Numbered from the stretch's first letter, positions 48,101 through 53,945 are shown. The stretch: 64,000 nt of DNA from Tubiluchus corallicola (GCA_030141605.1 JAQGDQ010000660.1:53053-117052); one strand, 5' to 3'. Notes: generated by a model not told the origin, from the letters alone. Program-made: numbers and translations.

Positions 48101-48216
48101 ATCATTCTGCAGTCAGAAGTGACAGCGACAAGTACGATGTGTTTACGAAAGCAAAATCTAAAGATCTTAGAAGATTAACAATAGCTGGTGATGAAGATGA
48201 GGCGGAAGATGAGTGA
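1846..48216 (+). CDS. PKD1-like: Polycystin-1-like receptor/channel protein, 5' incomplete
   Basis: Large multi-pass membrane protein of the polycystin-1 family. Relatives sense ligands or mechanical input through a giant ectodomain that is self-cleaved at the GPS, and pair with polycystin-2 channels. Exons: 1846-2025, 3204-3410, 5497-5811, 6729-7019, 11632-11982, 12862-12987, 13424-13606, 15929-16623, 17549-17703, 18164-18273, 19445-19583, 20250-20506, 21270-21365, 22918-23037, 23239-23387, 23602-23710, 24289-24401, 25065-25190, 26338-26429, 26839-26971, 28066-28216, 28582-28682, 29500-29656, 30252-30400, 30560-31436, 31958-32099, 32471-32573, 33888-34008, 36383-36483, 37230-37457, 38258-38378, 39535-39694, 40087-40225, 40360-40467, 40965-41100, 41707-41809, 42096-42150, 42642-43231, 43598-43759, 44333-44402, 45135-45300, 45559-45741, 47171-48216. 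All 43 have AG/GT borders and compatible phases; summed length gives 3,037 codons plus TGA at 48214. The start exon is missing. Splice sites were read by eye, so single exons could be off; the family call is firm. Confidence 0.9.
2026..3203 (+). other. Intron with piggyBac-like terminus
   Basis: Intron inside the C-type lectin domain. Near 2570 the sequence TTAACCCTTTCACTAC resembles a piggyBac-type end (TTAA target followed by CCC). I see no matching opposite end nearby, so at most it is a relic. Around 2985-3030 there is a GT/TG-rich patch. Otherwise I see nothing. Confidence 0.4.
3812..4092. repeat. CCACA/CATAC-rich and CAR simple repeats
   Basis: 3812 to about 3987 is a degenerate array of ACCACAC, CCATAC and CACAT pieces. 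It is followed from about 4018 to 4092 by CAG/CAA-type triplets (AGCAGCAGC, AACAACAAC). It opens reading frames rich in His/Thr/Pro or Asn/Ser, but these are composition artefacts: it lies in the intron between the lectin domain and WSC domain 1. Confidence 0.8.
4093..5496 (+). other. Rest of lectin-WSC1 intron, nothing recognised
   Basis: About 1.4 kb of AT-rich intron sequence with no open frame, repeat structure or RNA gene that I can support. It ends with the pyrimidine-rich acceptor before 5497. Confidence 0.5.
5497..5811 (+). CDS. Polycystin exon 3: WSC domain 1
   Basis: A single phase 1-1 exon holds one complete WSC domain, a cysteine-rich putative carbohydrate-binding module also found in fungal wall sensors and in vertebrate polycystin-1. 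The pattern is clear: YRGCWLF at the start, a CLAECR helix, the ICYCDLLG turn, then CPQC, GSYCG and the closing YAVYD strand. It lies outside the cell. Because the exon is symmetric, skipping it would leave the frame intact. Confidence 0.9.
6729..7019 (+). CDS. Polycystin exon 4: WSC domain 2
   Basis: Phase 1-1 exon encoding one WSC domain. It has YYQGCFSLF at the start, CEEVCLQKGYYF in the helix, YTCKCGNGF in the middle turn, then CIRC, TCPG and the closing AVVYV strand. Donor at AGAA/GTAAGT. It shares exon borders and phase with the other WSC exons but little identity beyond the cysteine frame, so the duplication is old. Confidence 0.88.
7729..8230. repeat. Alternating tandem repeat, four diverged units
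   Basis: Four related units start near 7732, 7841, 7990 and 8129, each opening with a variant of ATCTTTCATTTGATATGCTAC and ending in a block such as CCCCCTAGTGGGGTCA. Units 1 and 3 share ACTGGAAAGCATTTGTCTCC; units 2 and 4 share a TACTATT, ttGACACT and GTGCATTT block. The array therefore reads A-B-A-B with a higher-order step of about 255-290 bases. It is non-coding and intronic. Confidence 0.7.
8932..9022. repeat. Short imperfect palindrome, pogo-like ends
   Basis: The left end TACAGTAGGTGCCGCTTAAT followed by AGATTC is mirrored on the right by GAATCTATT and TACTGT. A small hairpin, CACTTT/AAAGTG, lies between them. The ends resemble Tc1/mariner-pogo termini beside a TA. At about 90 bases it could be a miniature element or a chance palindrome. 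Confidence 0.35.
9460..10015. mobile_element. Possible solo LTR or LTR fragment
   Basis: This stretch is GC-richer than its surroundings. It carries an AATAAA signal near 9931, and ends near ACATCACAACA followed directly by GTGACGATG, a layout seen just downstream of LTRs in Gypsy-type elements. The left border is unclear, and no second copy or internal coding region is present. This is weak evidence. Confidence 0.25.
10251..10487 (-). pseudogene. Unidentified reading frame inside intron, minus strand
   Basis: On the minus strand about 79 codons stay open from an acceptor-like CTAG near 10490 to a stop at 10251. The deduced protein looks like real coding sequence: an amphipathic segment with LPKNLWKQDIEALALRF followed by ASETVAVFHQLTND, then a polar tail. 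There is no methionine before the internal ones, no partner exon upstream and no clear poly(A) signal. It could be the last exon of a nested gene, a processed fragment, or chance. I do not recognise the family. Confidence 0.25.
10689..10707. repeat. (AT)n microsatellite
   Basis: About nine uninterrupted AT dinucleotides in the WSC2-WSC3 intron. Confidence 0.9.
11162..11214. repeat. (GA)n microsatellite
   Basis: About 26 GA dinucleotides with a single interruption (AAAGA). The antisense frame reads as Leu/Ser repeats and is not a gene. Confidence 0.95.
11632..11982 (+). CDS. Polycystin exon 5: WSC domain 3
   Basis: Phase 1-1 exon with the longest WSC copy, 116 complete codons. LLGCWKDK opens it; NCKKVCSEKNFGYIGLQ is the helix and strand; ECYCGNMYG is the signature turn; then CNFEC, RRCI and CMTCGG. 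The closing strand GSAALQVH is less typical than the YAVYD form of the other copies, and the loop after GCW is longer. Confidence 0.88.
12609..12641 (+). ncRNA. Hammerhead-like core motif, degenerate
   Basis: CTGATAA, a short self-pairing segment (GATAGC-AGCA-GCTAGTC with one bulge) and then GAAAC resemble the core of hammerhead ribozymes found in Penelope-like elements. The core has one deviation from CTGATGA, and I could not draw convincing stems I and III, so activity is unlikely. It may mark the end of an old Penelope-like insertion. Confidence 0.2.
12862..13606 (+). CDS. Polycystin exons 6-7: WSC domain 4, split by an intron
   Basis: Two phase 1-1 exons (12862-12987 and 13424-13606) together form one WSC domain. 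The first carries YGCHKL and RMCMYHCYEKG. The second carries KYAVIL, TCGCAVHE, LCDYLCGG, FCGG and the closing ASVYRLY strand. The internal intron falls after the helix cysteines, unlike the intronless copies before it, so this copy gained an intron or the others lost it. Confidence 0.87.
13820..15170. repeat. Inverted arrays of a 16-17 bp degenerate repeat
   Basis: The right array (about 14885-15165) repeats variants of TGTCCAAATNNCCTGTG at roughly 16-17 base steps, some 16 times. The left array (about 13830-13945) holds the reverse complement (GGACACAG, GGCACATAGGACATTT) in about 6 copies. The outer ends are similar (ATTTTGGACACAG and, inverted, ATGTTTGGACACAG). This gives a foldback-like structure of about 1.35 kb around a unique centre. 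It lies in the intron before the REJ region. Confidence 0.65.
15929..16623 (+). CDS. Polycystin exon 8: PKD-like fold and start of REJ
   Basis: A long exon, entered in phase 1 and left in phase 0, of 231 complete codons. The first ~125 residues look like an immunoglobulin-type PKD repeat: strands around VPLKFIMRAG, KIKWQM, then YTYFTPGLFEVIVDAKD and a closing LALDIL. The second half, with DYKWEVYSIS and YVLLPATYTVRLVATVT, is the opening of the REJ module. This is the only PKD-like unit visible; human polycystin-1 has many. Extracellular. Confidence 0.75.
17549..23710 (+). CDS. Polycystin exons 9-16: REJ module
   Basis: Eight exons (17549-17703, 18164-18273, 19445-19583, 20250-20506, 21270-21365, 22918-23037, 23239-23387, 23602-23710) encode the rest of the REJ (receptor for egg jelly) region. 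Hallmarks are SPVIAVIYGGTRRVVSW, LNASMSYDPD, then FKWYC, the CLLNCG and ECISCNY cysteines, YIWAIEPLDIE, and the repeat-like strands around GPGGDACGIAYFQFTVNEAP. REJ modules are fibronectin-like strands placed just before the GAIN/GPS in polycystin-1 and sperm REJ proteins. Many short exons with mixed phases contrast with the symmetric lectin/WSC exons. Confidence 0.88.
18422..19095. mobile_element. hAT-type non-autonomous transposon (MITE)
   Basis: The left end TAGGCCTGTAACGATAC and the inverted right end TAGTGCTGTAATGGTAC match at 13 of 17 positions. The flanks are CTTTTCAT at 18414-18421 and CTTTTTAT at 19096-19103, an 8-bp target duplication with one change, as expected for hAT elements. 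The 674-base interior has no transposase frame. It sits in the intron between the exons ending at 18273 and starting at 19445. Confidence 0.7.
19930..19942. repeat. Poly(C) tract
   Basis: Thirteen consecutive C on the plus strand in an intron. Confidence 0.9.
20046..20151 (-). repeat. tRNA-derived relic or SINE head
   Basis: Read on the minus strand the 106-base segment begins AAATTGTGAAG and ends TTCACAATTT, an outer 10-bp stem. GTAGCTCAGCTTGC matches a pol III A box with a D-arm-like stem (GCTC/GAGT). TCGGG-TTCAAAA-CTTGA forms a T-arm with a 7-base loop and B box. Spacing is about ten bases too long and no sound anticodon arm forms, so it is not a working tRNA. A tRNA-type SINE head or tRNA pseudogene fits best. 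Confidence 0.5.
21064..21110. repeat. (TTA)n/(TCA)n microsatellite
   Basis: A short ATT run passes into about twelve TCA triplets, all in an intron of the REJ region. Confidence 0.9.
24289..30400 (+). CDS. Polycystin exons 17-24: GAIN region, first part
   Basis: Eight exons (24289-24401, 25065-25190, 26338-26429, 26839-26971, 28066-28216, 28582-28682, 29500-29656, 30252-30400) encode about 340 residues. A helical first half (EEETKKQEEDKIRTEV, ALIKALEQLPVHG, then LLNQASLIFEELTYEAK) matches GAIN subdomain A. A strand-rich second half (DLKRIGYFIMPSLSSLL, ANPVVWGN, ANTRVAKVLFQDI) matches subdomain B, and continues into the next exon with TSDLYIGIMFES. The GAIN fold supports self-cleavage at the GPS. 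Here the last strands and GPS do not follow directly: a cysteine-rich block and a PLAT domain intervene. Confidence 0.78.
30560..31436 (+). CDS. Polycystin exon 25: cysteine-rich insert
   Basis: The largest internal exon (877 bases, phase 0 to 1). Its first ~60 residues finish a GAIN strand (DLYIGIMFES). From CGKPTKRC about 215 residues contain roughly 31 cysteines with recurring C-x6-C and C-x7-C spacings, many lysines and glutamates and several N-glycosylation sequons (for example NATAN, NGTC, NCSQ). There is no EGF, LDLa or TSP pattern. Alternating Cys and helix-forming residues suggest a disulfide-laced helical module. It ends in a polar linker (EQKKPSDLG). I do not recognise the fold. 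Confidence 0.85.
31958..34008 (+). CDS. Polycystin exons 26-28: extra extracellular PLAT domain
   Basis: Three exons (31958-32099, 32471-32573, 33888-34008) encode a PLAT (lipoxygenase-homology) sandwich: DYHVATYT, then SAKVSVILHG, FARGSTDTFEFKIASIG, VSAVSIWHDNSGGGADWLLD, and a closing strand ending FTCPCRTWL. The IWHDNSG motif is diagnostic. It precedes the GPS, so it should be outside the cell, whereas the known polycystin PLAT is cytoplasmic after TM1 (also present here, 38258-40225). CPCRTW and a later Cys could form a disulfide, fitting an extracellular site. Confidence 0.85.
34009..36382 (+). other. Intron before the GPS, with long inverted repeat
   Basis: A 2.4-kb intron. It has GATGATGATG-type simple repeats at about 34375-34475 and the 35002-35465 inverted repeat, listed separately. 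I see no coding sequence in the remainder. Confidence 0.6.
35002..35465. repeat. Long inverted repeat (foldback, arms about 215 bp)
   Basis: The left arm runs from ACAGCAACTGTCATTTT (35002) to CAGATTCAGGCAAAGAGA (about 35218). The right arm runs from TCTTTGCCAAAATCTG (about 35242) to AAAATGACAGTTGCTGT (35465). By eye the arms are about 80 percent identical when one is inverted, including AGAACCT with GTGTAAAG and GAAATAAGTT with GAAACAGG/GAAAGAGG. The loop is about 23 bases. In the polycystin pre-mRNA it would form a long hairpin. I found no clear target duplication. Confidence 0.8.
36383..37457 (+). CDS. Polycystin exons 29-30: GPS cleavage site and TM1
   Basis: Two exons (36383-36483 and 37230-37457). 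The GPS motif is complete: CIYWNESGAWSDKGC followed by LHCQCSHMTLF. Self-cleavage is expected between M and T of HMT (codons 37275-37283), a tolerated variant of the usual HLT. A short stalk follows, then a hydrophobic helix (GLVLLVVLVTWMIFFVL), which is TM1, and an acidic cytoplasmic end MDEEDVLQ. Four conserved cysteines and both tryptophans of the motif are present, so autoproteolysis is plausible. Confidence 0.92.
38065..38190. repeat. Second copy of the 16-17 bp degenerate repeat
   Basis: About seven units of the form CCCAAATGTCCTGTG, related to the arrays at 13820-15170 and in the same orientation as its right arm. It lies in the intron just before the cytoplasmic PLAT exon, so the repeat is dispersed rather than unique. 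Confidence 0.6.
38258..40225 (+). CDS. Polycystin exons 31-33: cytoplasmic PLAT domain
   Basis: Three exons (38258-38378, 39535-39694, 40087-40225). The typical PLAT order is clear: LGDNSPLDTGAYVITAYTGQ, SGTTSRVTVILKG, then DLFLMTTAYPLGDLTACEIW, HDNRGESPSWFLSELIVRDI, TWFFVYNNWLG and YFELTPVSEEEL. It is the orthologue of the intracellular PLAT after TM1 of all polycystin-1 proteins, which in vertebrates binds acidic lipids. Splicing 37457 to 38258 in phase 0 gives EEDVLQ-SSMVILGDN, as expected for the family. Confidence 0.92.
40360..43231 (+). CDS. Polycystin exons 34-38: TM2 to TM5 region
   Basis: Five exons (40360-40467, 40965-41100, 41707-41809, 42096-42150, 42642-43231). After FTRVE the helix RLACAVCLLTHAMFFNIFF is TM2, and GIISGAISIVTSFIIVLLF is TM3. 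A long cytoplasmic loop follows, with a basic/amphipathic part (LKQMTKQMKEVQAAVRKLT) and a charged segment rich in K, then E. LPWWCTNIAWTLMI opens TM4, and FIWLFSLVASFLLSFLVFEP with LKVLILTIIASAYI forms TM5. PWWC and EPLKVL are polycystin-1 signatures. Confidence 0.9.
43598..43759 (+). CDS. Polycystin exon 39: TM6
   Basis: An exon entered and left in phase 2. CRHKPTQEEIDKAREIA is an amphipathic cytoplasmic helix leading into LLTSYTLALVFLLFVVFDP, the first helix of the channel unit. The sequence R-x-x-KPT..E at this place is typical of polycystin-1 proteins. Confidence 0.88.
44270..44302. repeat. (GT)n-rich microsatellite
   Basis: GT dinucleotides interrupted by a G run in the short intron before the exon at 44333, close to its acceptor. 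Confidence 0.8.
44333..48216 (+). CDS. Polycystin exons 40-43: TOP domain and channel helices
   Basis: Four exons (44333-44402, 45135-45300, 45559-45741, 47171-48216). The extracellular TOP/polycystin domain includes FIEIEDVKTMWHYIEYTLVP, LRQLRMQPG, the FCVGAYSWLDEETRSYKPGW motif, GGGYVQEL and SRWIDDHTSAIMVEFTLFN. Five more helices follow: IISKCIYFIFIVIFTY, WVDLVILTLSLAAISV, LAIQFFIINLDL, LIELLNFIILMSLGVFIFA and FFGVFIACFFLLTLNMF. The pore segment (codons near 47929-47979) reads ETVLNMILKNAQFEIFE and lacks the GD filter of polycystin-2. The tail is only about 35 residues, acidic at the end, with no coiled coil; the stop is TGA at 48214. Confidence 0.93.
44972..45085. repeat. 29-bp minisatellite, four copies
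   Basis: Copies start at 44972, 45001, 45030 and 45058, each opening AATTGGTGCAGTGAAG or a close variant and ending TGGTCAG. The last copy is cut short. Lengths are 29, 29, 28 and about 28 bases. It ends about 50 bases before the exon at 45135. Confidence 0.9.
45742..47170 (+). other. Last intron of polycystin gene, pogo-like repeat
   Basis: A 1.4-kb intron. ACCTCGTTATAATGCCTGCC occurs twice as a direct 20-base repeat (46201-46220 and 46313-46332), each preceded by a similar ACACAAT segment. The phrase resembles ends of pogo/Tigger elements. Nothing else is recognised. Confidence 0.5.
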
Positions 48217-49740
48217 TCCCTAGCTAAGTATGTCTCGGTGTAAAACTGCCAGTTTTTCATTAATTCCAACTGCTATGGCTTATAAAATTGTAGGCGCTGC
48301 CTTGGAAAAATTTAAATGTAAATAGTTCAACAAAATTTAAAACACTATCTCCAGAACATTGGAAACATGTTGAAAAAAGGTTTTGTGCACTCCTCTAATT
48401 GAATACCACAAATTATGCATAGATTGATACGTGCTTGGGTTTGATAATCAGATAACATATGATATGTACGTATAACTTTCTATGTGTATGTAATAGATGG
48501 TATCGCACTTTTGTAATTTAGTTGAACCCATTTTGTTTAACCTAAATTAGAGACATTGTTATATCAATACTACAGAAATTTAATTATCATGACATTTTGG
48601 GTTGAAGTTTTAGCTAATCTGACCAGTTTTTTTATTTTCTTTATGGTCTGGTCTAACTTTTAAATACGTAGCATTGAGCGAAGTAGCAAACAGTGATTGT
48701 GGCCAACAATTTGTGATAATTTTAATTATACCGCCTGCCTTAACAAATCTGAGCACACTGAGAGAGACTTCACGTACCATAATACTGGCCATTTTACAAA
48801 TTGTTTCAACTAAAGCAGTGGAAGAACCAAGTCTTTTATCTTATTACTGTATGACAAACCAGGCTGACTCTTCGTAGTTTGACACCCTAGGCAAAAGTCT
48901 TTACTGCCCCCTCCTCATTGGTCAACCACTTACCCCATGGCCCTATCATATTCCCAACTTTGAGTTTTTCTTGCATCATACTATATAAAATTATAATGGT
49001 ATTTGTGTTTTAGGCTTATGCATGTATTATAGTGTACTTAAGAATAGTTAATTACCTACAGCTTGTGCTGCTTGAATTTGAAATTGGACTTATGGCACAC
49101 TTTTTTTATTTTTCATATCTTAAATTCCATCTGAAGACTTAGATTCTTATAGGTTTATCTGCCATAGTTAAATAAATGCTATTGTAAGAAATTTTTTATT
49201 AACAAAAGGGCCATTCTATAAGCACTTAAATAGAAACTGGGTGTATAAGGGTAACTCGTCACTAAAGGAAACCAAATAAAGCAAAAATAGAAGGTGTTTT
49301 GCTGCAGGCAAGTGCCTAGTGGGAAAAGTGGCAGAGCCAGCCCTCCTGCAGATTGTTTTAGCTAATTAAAAGTTTAGACTGTGATAAGTTAAATTGTCAG
49401 TTTGTGATTATAGCTGCTTAATAAGCTATTTGTTTTATGGCTTTGTACACTTAGCTTTTAACTGTGATATTTAGCAGTCATTATAAAATAGTAACAAACA
49501 TTGTTTTTTAATAATAATAATAGATATTTATTTATATCCATGTGTTCATATGTTTGAAAGGTAGTGTTACTGAATATTTATTTACTGTATAGCCTATGTA
49601 TTTTTGTTGAGTTTACGCGTTGTTATCAATAAATTAAGTTTGTTACAGCTAAATACTTGTGTATGGTTTTATTTTTGTCGACTTAAATACAATTCGTCAC
49701 TTAATTTTTAAACAAATTTATGTTTATGCGCAAAAAAAAA
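48217..49740 (+). other. 3' UTR and downstream intergenic sequence
   Basis: This follows the polycystin stop codon. Candidate poly(A) signals (AATAAA) lie near 49171 and 49629; I cannot tell which is used. Small open frames near 48610-48880 show no recognisable similarity. No other gene is supported. Confidence 0.5.
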
Positions 49741-50700
49741 CTAGTTTTAGGAGGCAAGTTAGAGTTAAACTAGAAGGGCTCTGCGATTGGGCAGTTGAAA
49801 ATGGTATGCAGTCCCATCCCAACAAGTGTAAGGTTGTATCTGTGGAAGCAGGATATGAGTATAAATACGAAATGTATGATGCAAGTGGCAAACTTTTAAG
49901 CTTCTGTGTGTGGCATTTGTGCGATCAAAAGTGGAGTATGGAAGTAGCATTTGGAATAGTCCTTGAGCATATAATATAGTGGACCCAGTCGAAGTGTAAG
50001 GTTGTATCTGTGGGGGCAGGATACGAGTATAAATACGAAATATATGATGCAAGTGGCATCCCGGCAGAACTGGACTTAGTGCTTGTGAGAAAGACCTTCG
50101 ATTATTACTAGATAATAAACTAAATTTTAAAGATCACATAGCTTAAATCATAAAGAATGCCAAACGAAACAATGTTTTAGTAAGGAGGAATTTCAAGTAC
50201 CTAGATCTGCAAACTTAAGCTTCTATATGTGGCATTTGTGCGATCAAAAGTGGAGTATAGAAGTAGTATTTGGAATAGTCCTAGAGCATATAATATAGTG
50301 GACCCAGTCGAAGCTCTCCAAATAAGAGCTTTCAAGATGTTACCGGAATTAATGAACTTGTTGTATAAAAGTCAGTTAAAACGAATAGGTTTGACTACAT
50401 TAGCTTTTTCACGTTTACGTGGACAGCTAATTGATGTATACAAATATGTATCTGGAGTTTACAGCTGTGATAATGATTGTCCTGTTAAATTAGAAGTACA
50501 TCGCACAGCAAGATCAGCTCCTGTTCTTCATAAATCAAGAACTGCACACAAAACTGGTAAATATGACTATTTTTCTTGTACGATGCCAGAGACCTGGAAT
50601 AGATTGCCTTGTGATGCAAGAACAGCAACATCTGTAAATTAATTTGAATCAAAATGAGATAGACACTGTCAACATCATCCATTGAAATTTAATCATCATG
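49740..50700 (+). mobile_element. Degenerate non-LTR retrotransposon relic (RT 3' part)
   Basis: Broken plus-strand frames match the region downstream of reverse transcriptase in Jockey/CR1-type elements. LCDWAVENGMQSHPNKCKV is the usual W..N.M..N..KC motif. Later come FVRSKVEYRSSIWNSPRAYN and VEALQIRAFKMLPEL, then LKRIGLTTLAFSRLRGQLID, the standard thumb/C-terminal pattern. Stops and frame changes break it. A piece is duplicated: 49826-49997 reappears split at 49998-50058 and 50215-50315. There is an ACT-rich run at about 50848-50876 downstream. Confidence 0.75.
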
Positions 50701-51260
50701 CCTATAACAAGGACGCTGGATTACATATTGTAATGAGAAAACCTGCAAGGTGTTGATGACAATCTAATGTATGTGCAAATGTGCAACTTGTCACAACTAC
50801 AGTGGAAGAACTATTTGTCTCAAATGTTATATTTAAAACTACAGGAGATTTACTACTACTACCACTACTACTACTAAATGTGAATTAAGTAATTACGTAG
50901 TCTGCACCACAGACATAAAAGTTATCATTAATTAACAGTTATTCTTGCAAATAAGTATTAATTTCGTATGTTTGACATTGCAAATTTATTAGTGAACAAT
51001 GGATTTTTCCAGTGCTTTCTATGTACTTTTACAATATTCTACTTATAGTATACAAAACTCTTTGCAGTTATACTTATTGGATATGAAATAAATGCGGCGC
51101 CTGCTTTTTAATTTTCGACATATTTTATCATTGTTACAGTTACTACAGGCTTTTTAACCCTACCTCAACACTTTATCGTCGAAACGAATTTTCATGTAGA
51201 TGTGATTTGTTGTTTTTTGTAATTTTAATTTATTATCACTTCAGCATGTATTTTTACATT
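50700..51260. other. Intergenic spacer with ACT run
   Basis: AT-rich. Includes (ACT)n at about 50848-50876. No gene is seen. Confidence 0.5.
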
Positions 51261-53826
51261 ATATATATATATATATATATATAATAATCTTTATTTGCCA
51301 TTAAAAACATTGATAATCACTGATAAAAACTTTATAGAGATAATCAATCAGTGTTAGTTAATAAAAACTTACACTGCTGAAGGCAAATGCGTCAGTGCAA
51401 TCTAAACTACTGTGCAGTAATGACGAATAAAATCAAACATATTTACAACTATACACAAAAAAATATAAAAAAAACTATGATTTAATTAATATGGCCGTGG
51501 TTATATGAATTCGGAATTAGTGTGTATGTTGTCGTACTGGTGTGATGGTATTTCATATCTGGTTAATATTAGTGATTTTAATTTTGTTTTAAATGCTGAT
51601 AGGGACTTGATTTGTTTAACCTGTAATGGTAGAGAATTCCAAAGTAAAATTGCTTGTTTGATTACAGAGTTCGTTCCATAGTGGGTATTTGTCCTAATTT
51701 GTTTTAGATTGCTTGTTCTGGAATTAACGATAGGATTTGGAAAAAAGGTAAATCTGTTATTCTGGAATGGTTTGCTGATGTTGTTAATGTATTTAAATAT
51801 AAAAAGCAGAGTAAAATATTCTTTGTGTGCTTCAATGATTGGGAATTTTAAAGTTTTTCTCAGGTTAGTTGTTGAAGCTTTGAATTTTTGTCTACCTGCC
51901 TTGTGTTTGTATGAGTACCCAGCTATCAATCTCAACGCATAGTTTTGAAGGAGATTTAATTTTAAGTAATTTTCTCTTTTGGTTTTTTGAAGTAGCGTAC
52001 ATCCATATAAGAAGTGTGGTAGAACTAAAGTTTTATATATTAGTGTTTTAGTTTCCTTTGTTAGTTGCCCTTTAACTTGTCGGAGATATGATGTGCTAGA
52101 TGCCATTTTTGTGTATATGTTATTAAAGTGATCATCCCATGAAAGATTATTGTCTACTTGTATGCCCAGGAATTTAACATTGTTAGTTTGTTTGATTACA
52201 GCATTATCTATTGTCAAAGTGGTTGATGATGCATCATTAGTATTTAATGAGGGTGACAGTATCATGAATTCTGTTTTGTCATTATTCATTTTTAGCTTGT
52301 AATGACTAAATGCCATATTTATATTTTTTATATCTTCTTCTAAATAATTTTTTGCAGTTTGGACATTTTCATGGGCTATGTAGATTGTGTCATCAGCGTA
52401 TTGCGTTATTTGTGAGTGTTTTAATACACTGGATATGTTGTTTATATATAGGCAAAATAATAACGGACCTAGTAGTGTTCCTTGCGGTATACCTCTGTTT
52501 AACGTGGCCCAGTCAGAAAAGTTGGTTGTATCTAACTTTACTCGTTGTTGTCTATCTTTGAGATAATTTTGTATCAGTTTTAACGATATCGAATCTAATC
52601 TGATTTGTTTTAAATTATCGTAAAGTAGTTCGTGATTAATGCTATCGAAAGCTTTACTTAAATCCAAAAATGCTGCTAAAATGTATTGCTTGTTGTCTAA
52701 ACTGTGTCTCCAATTTTCTGTTGTGTGTATTAGGGCGTCAATGGTTGAATGGTGTTTACGGAAGCCAAACTGATGTTTTGATAAAAGTTCATGTTTATTT
52801 ACATATGAATTTATCTGATCATAAATTACCCTTTCCCAAACTTTGCCGAAACAATGGATTACGGAAATTGGGCGATAATTCATGGGATCACATTTTGGAT
52901 CTTTTTTATGGATTGGAGTCACGTTTGCCATTTTACATACCGTTGGAAATTCGCCTCTCATAATTATCTGATTAGCAATGTAAGTCATATGCGGAGCTAT
53001 TACAGATGCGCTATCTTTTAGAATTTTGATAGGAATATCTGATGGTCCACTCCCTTTGTTGGAACTTAGGTTATTTAATATGTCGTTAATTTCTCCTACT
53101 GTGACGCTTTTGAATGAGAATACTGTGTTAGACGATTTGTTTTTTAATTTATTAATTATATTATTGCTAATATGAGAAGCCACTCCCTTAAAATTTCCAA
53201 GATTCAGGAATATTGCATTTAGCGCGTTGGCAATATCTTTGGGTTTTGTAATAACAGTGTTGTTGATCTTAATTTCGTCAACACGCGTTAGTTTGTTACG
53301 GCATTTATTTATTACATTGTTAATAATTTTCCATTTTTCTTTGGTATTTGTTGCGTTTTTACATTGTTGTTGTATATGTTTATTTTTCAAGCATTTATTA
53401 AGATTATTAAATTGATTTCTCTTTTTTTTATAATTGTTATGATTGTTTTTAGTTTTGTTCTTTTCCCATATATTATACATTCTGTTTTTCGCTATTCTTA
53501 GTTCGTCAAGTTCAGGTGTTGTCCAGGTACTTTCGTTATTGAGTTTGCTTTGTTGTGGGATTTGCTTTACGTTTTTATATGGTGCATGTACATTAAGGCA
53601 ATATTCGACATTATATGTCAGAATATTAACTTGTGTATCTATTTTATCAGTCATATATATGGAGGTCCAGTTCATTTTTGCTAAGTCGATTAAGTATGAA
53701 TGTTTGTTGTATTGGGCGTAATCTCTCATTAAATGCCAGACTGAATTTTGGTTATTACAATTTGCATTATTGTTTTTATAACTATTATGCTCTGTAACTA
53801 GAAAATGAATTGTAACAGAACTACAT
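51261..53826 (-). mobile_element. CR1/L2-like non-LTR retrotransposon, 5'-truncated
   Basis: A minus-strand element with its 3' end at the low coordinate. After the stop codon comes about 220 bases of 3' UTR, an AATAAA signal and a (TA)n tail of about 11 units at 51261-51283. The coding frame stays open upstream of the first methionine to about 53815, where it stops abruptly in what should be the end of the endonuclease domain, so the 5' part is missing through incomplete reverse transcription. ACATTA occurs on both sides (51256-51261 and 53823-53828) and could be a short target duplication. An intact frame and clean tail point to a recent insertion. Confidence 0.85.
51501..53729 (-). CDS. 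Reverse transcriptase ORF of non-LTR retrotransposon
   Basis: 742 codons without a stop. After a linker of about 200 residues with an asparagine- and lysine-rich part, the reverse transcriptase core begins. It has TPIHKKDPKCDPMNYRPIS, the QFGFRKHHSTIDAL segment, motif A FLDLSKAFDSINHEL (about 354-368) with its catalytic aspartate, motif B RGIPQGTLLGPLLF (about 412-425) and motif C YADD (about 444-447). The thumb and C-terminal region follow (LKMNNDKTEF, then FLGIQVDNNLSWDDH). The motifs place it in the Jockey superfamily, CR1/L2/Rex1 side. All catalytic residues are present, but without the endonuclease it is not an autonomous element. No neighbour depends on it. Confidence 0.9.
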   Translation of the reverse strand: MRDYAQYNKHSYLIDLAKMNWTSIYMTDKIDTQVNILTYNVEYCLNVHAPYKNVKQIPQQSKLNNESTWTTPELDELRIAKNRMYNIWEKNKTKNNHNNYKKKRNQFNNLNKCLKNKHIQQQCKNATNTKEKWKIINNVINKCRNKLTRVDEIKINNTVITKPKDIANALNAIFLNLGNFKGVASHISNNIINKLKNKSSNTVFSFKSVTVGEINDILNNLSSNKGSGPSDIPIKILKDSASVIAPHMTYIANQIIMRGEFPTVCKMANVTPIHKKDPKCDPMNYRPISVIHCFGKVWERVIYDQINSYVNKHELLSKHQFGFRKHHSTIDALIHTTENWRHSLDNKQYILAAFLDLSKAFDSINHELLYDNLKQIRLDSISLKLIQNYLKDRQQRVKLDTTNFSDWATLNRGIPQGTLLGPLLFCLYINNISSVLKHSQITQYADDTIYIAHENVQTAKNYLEEDIKNINMAFSHYKLKMNNDKTEFMILSPSLNTNDASSTTLTIDNAVIKQTNNVKFLGIQVDNNLSWDDHFNNIYTKMASSTSYLRQVKGQLTKETKTLIYKTLVLPHFLYGCTLLQKTKRENYLKLNLLQNYALRLIAGYSYKHKAGRQKFKASTTNLRKTLKFPIIEAHKEYFTLLFIFKYINNISKPFQNNRFTFFPNPIVNSRTSNLKQIRTNTHYGTNSVIKQAILLWNSLPLQVKQIKSLSAFKTKLKSLILTRYEIPSHQYDNIHTNSEFI

Positions 53827-53909
53827 TAGTATACTATAGCATTATATAGTTAGAGAAAAAATTCCAAATATAATTACAAAAATTTAAGTAGTATATTAAG
53901 TATATTAAT

Positions 53910-53945
<36 letters not shown>

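Noticed and set aside
48610-48877. Overlapping frames downstream of the polycystin stop
   Set aside because: No recognisable motif and no splice support; likely chance or repeat debris.
51709-53721. Several plus-strand frames
   Set aside because: They are antisense shadows of the 742-codon reverse transcriptase.
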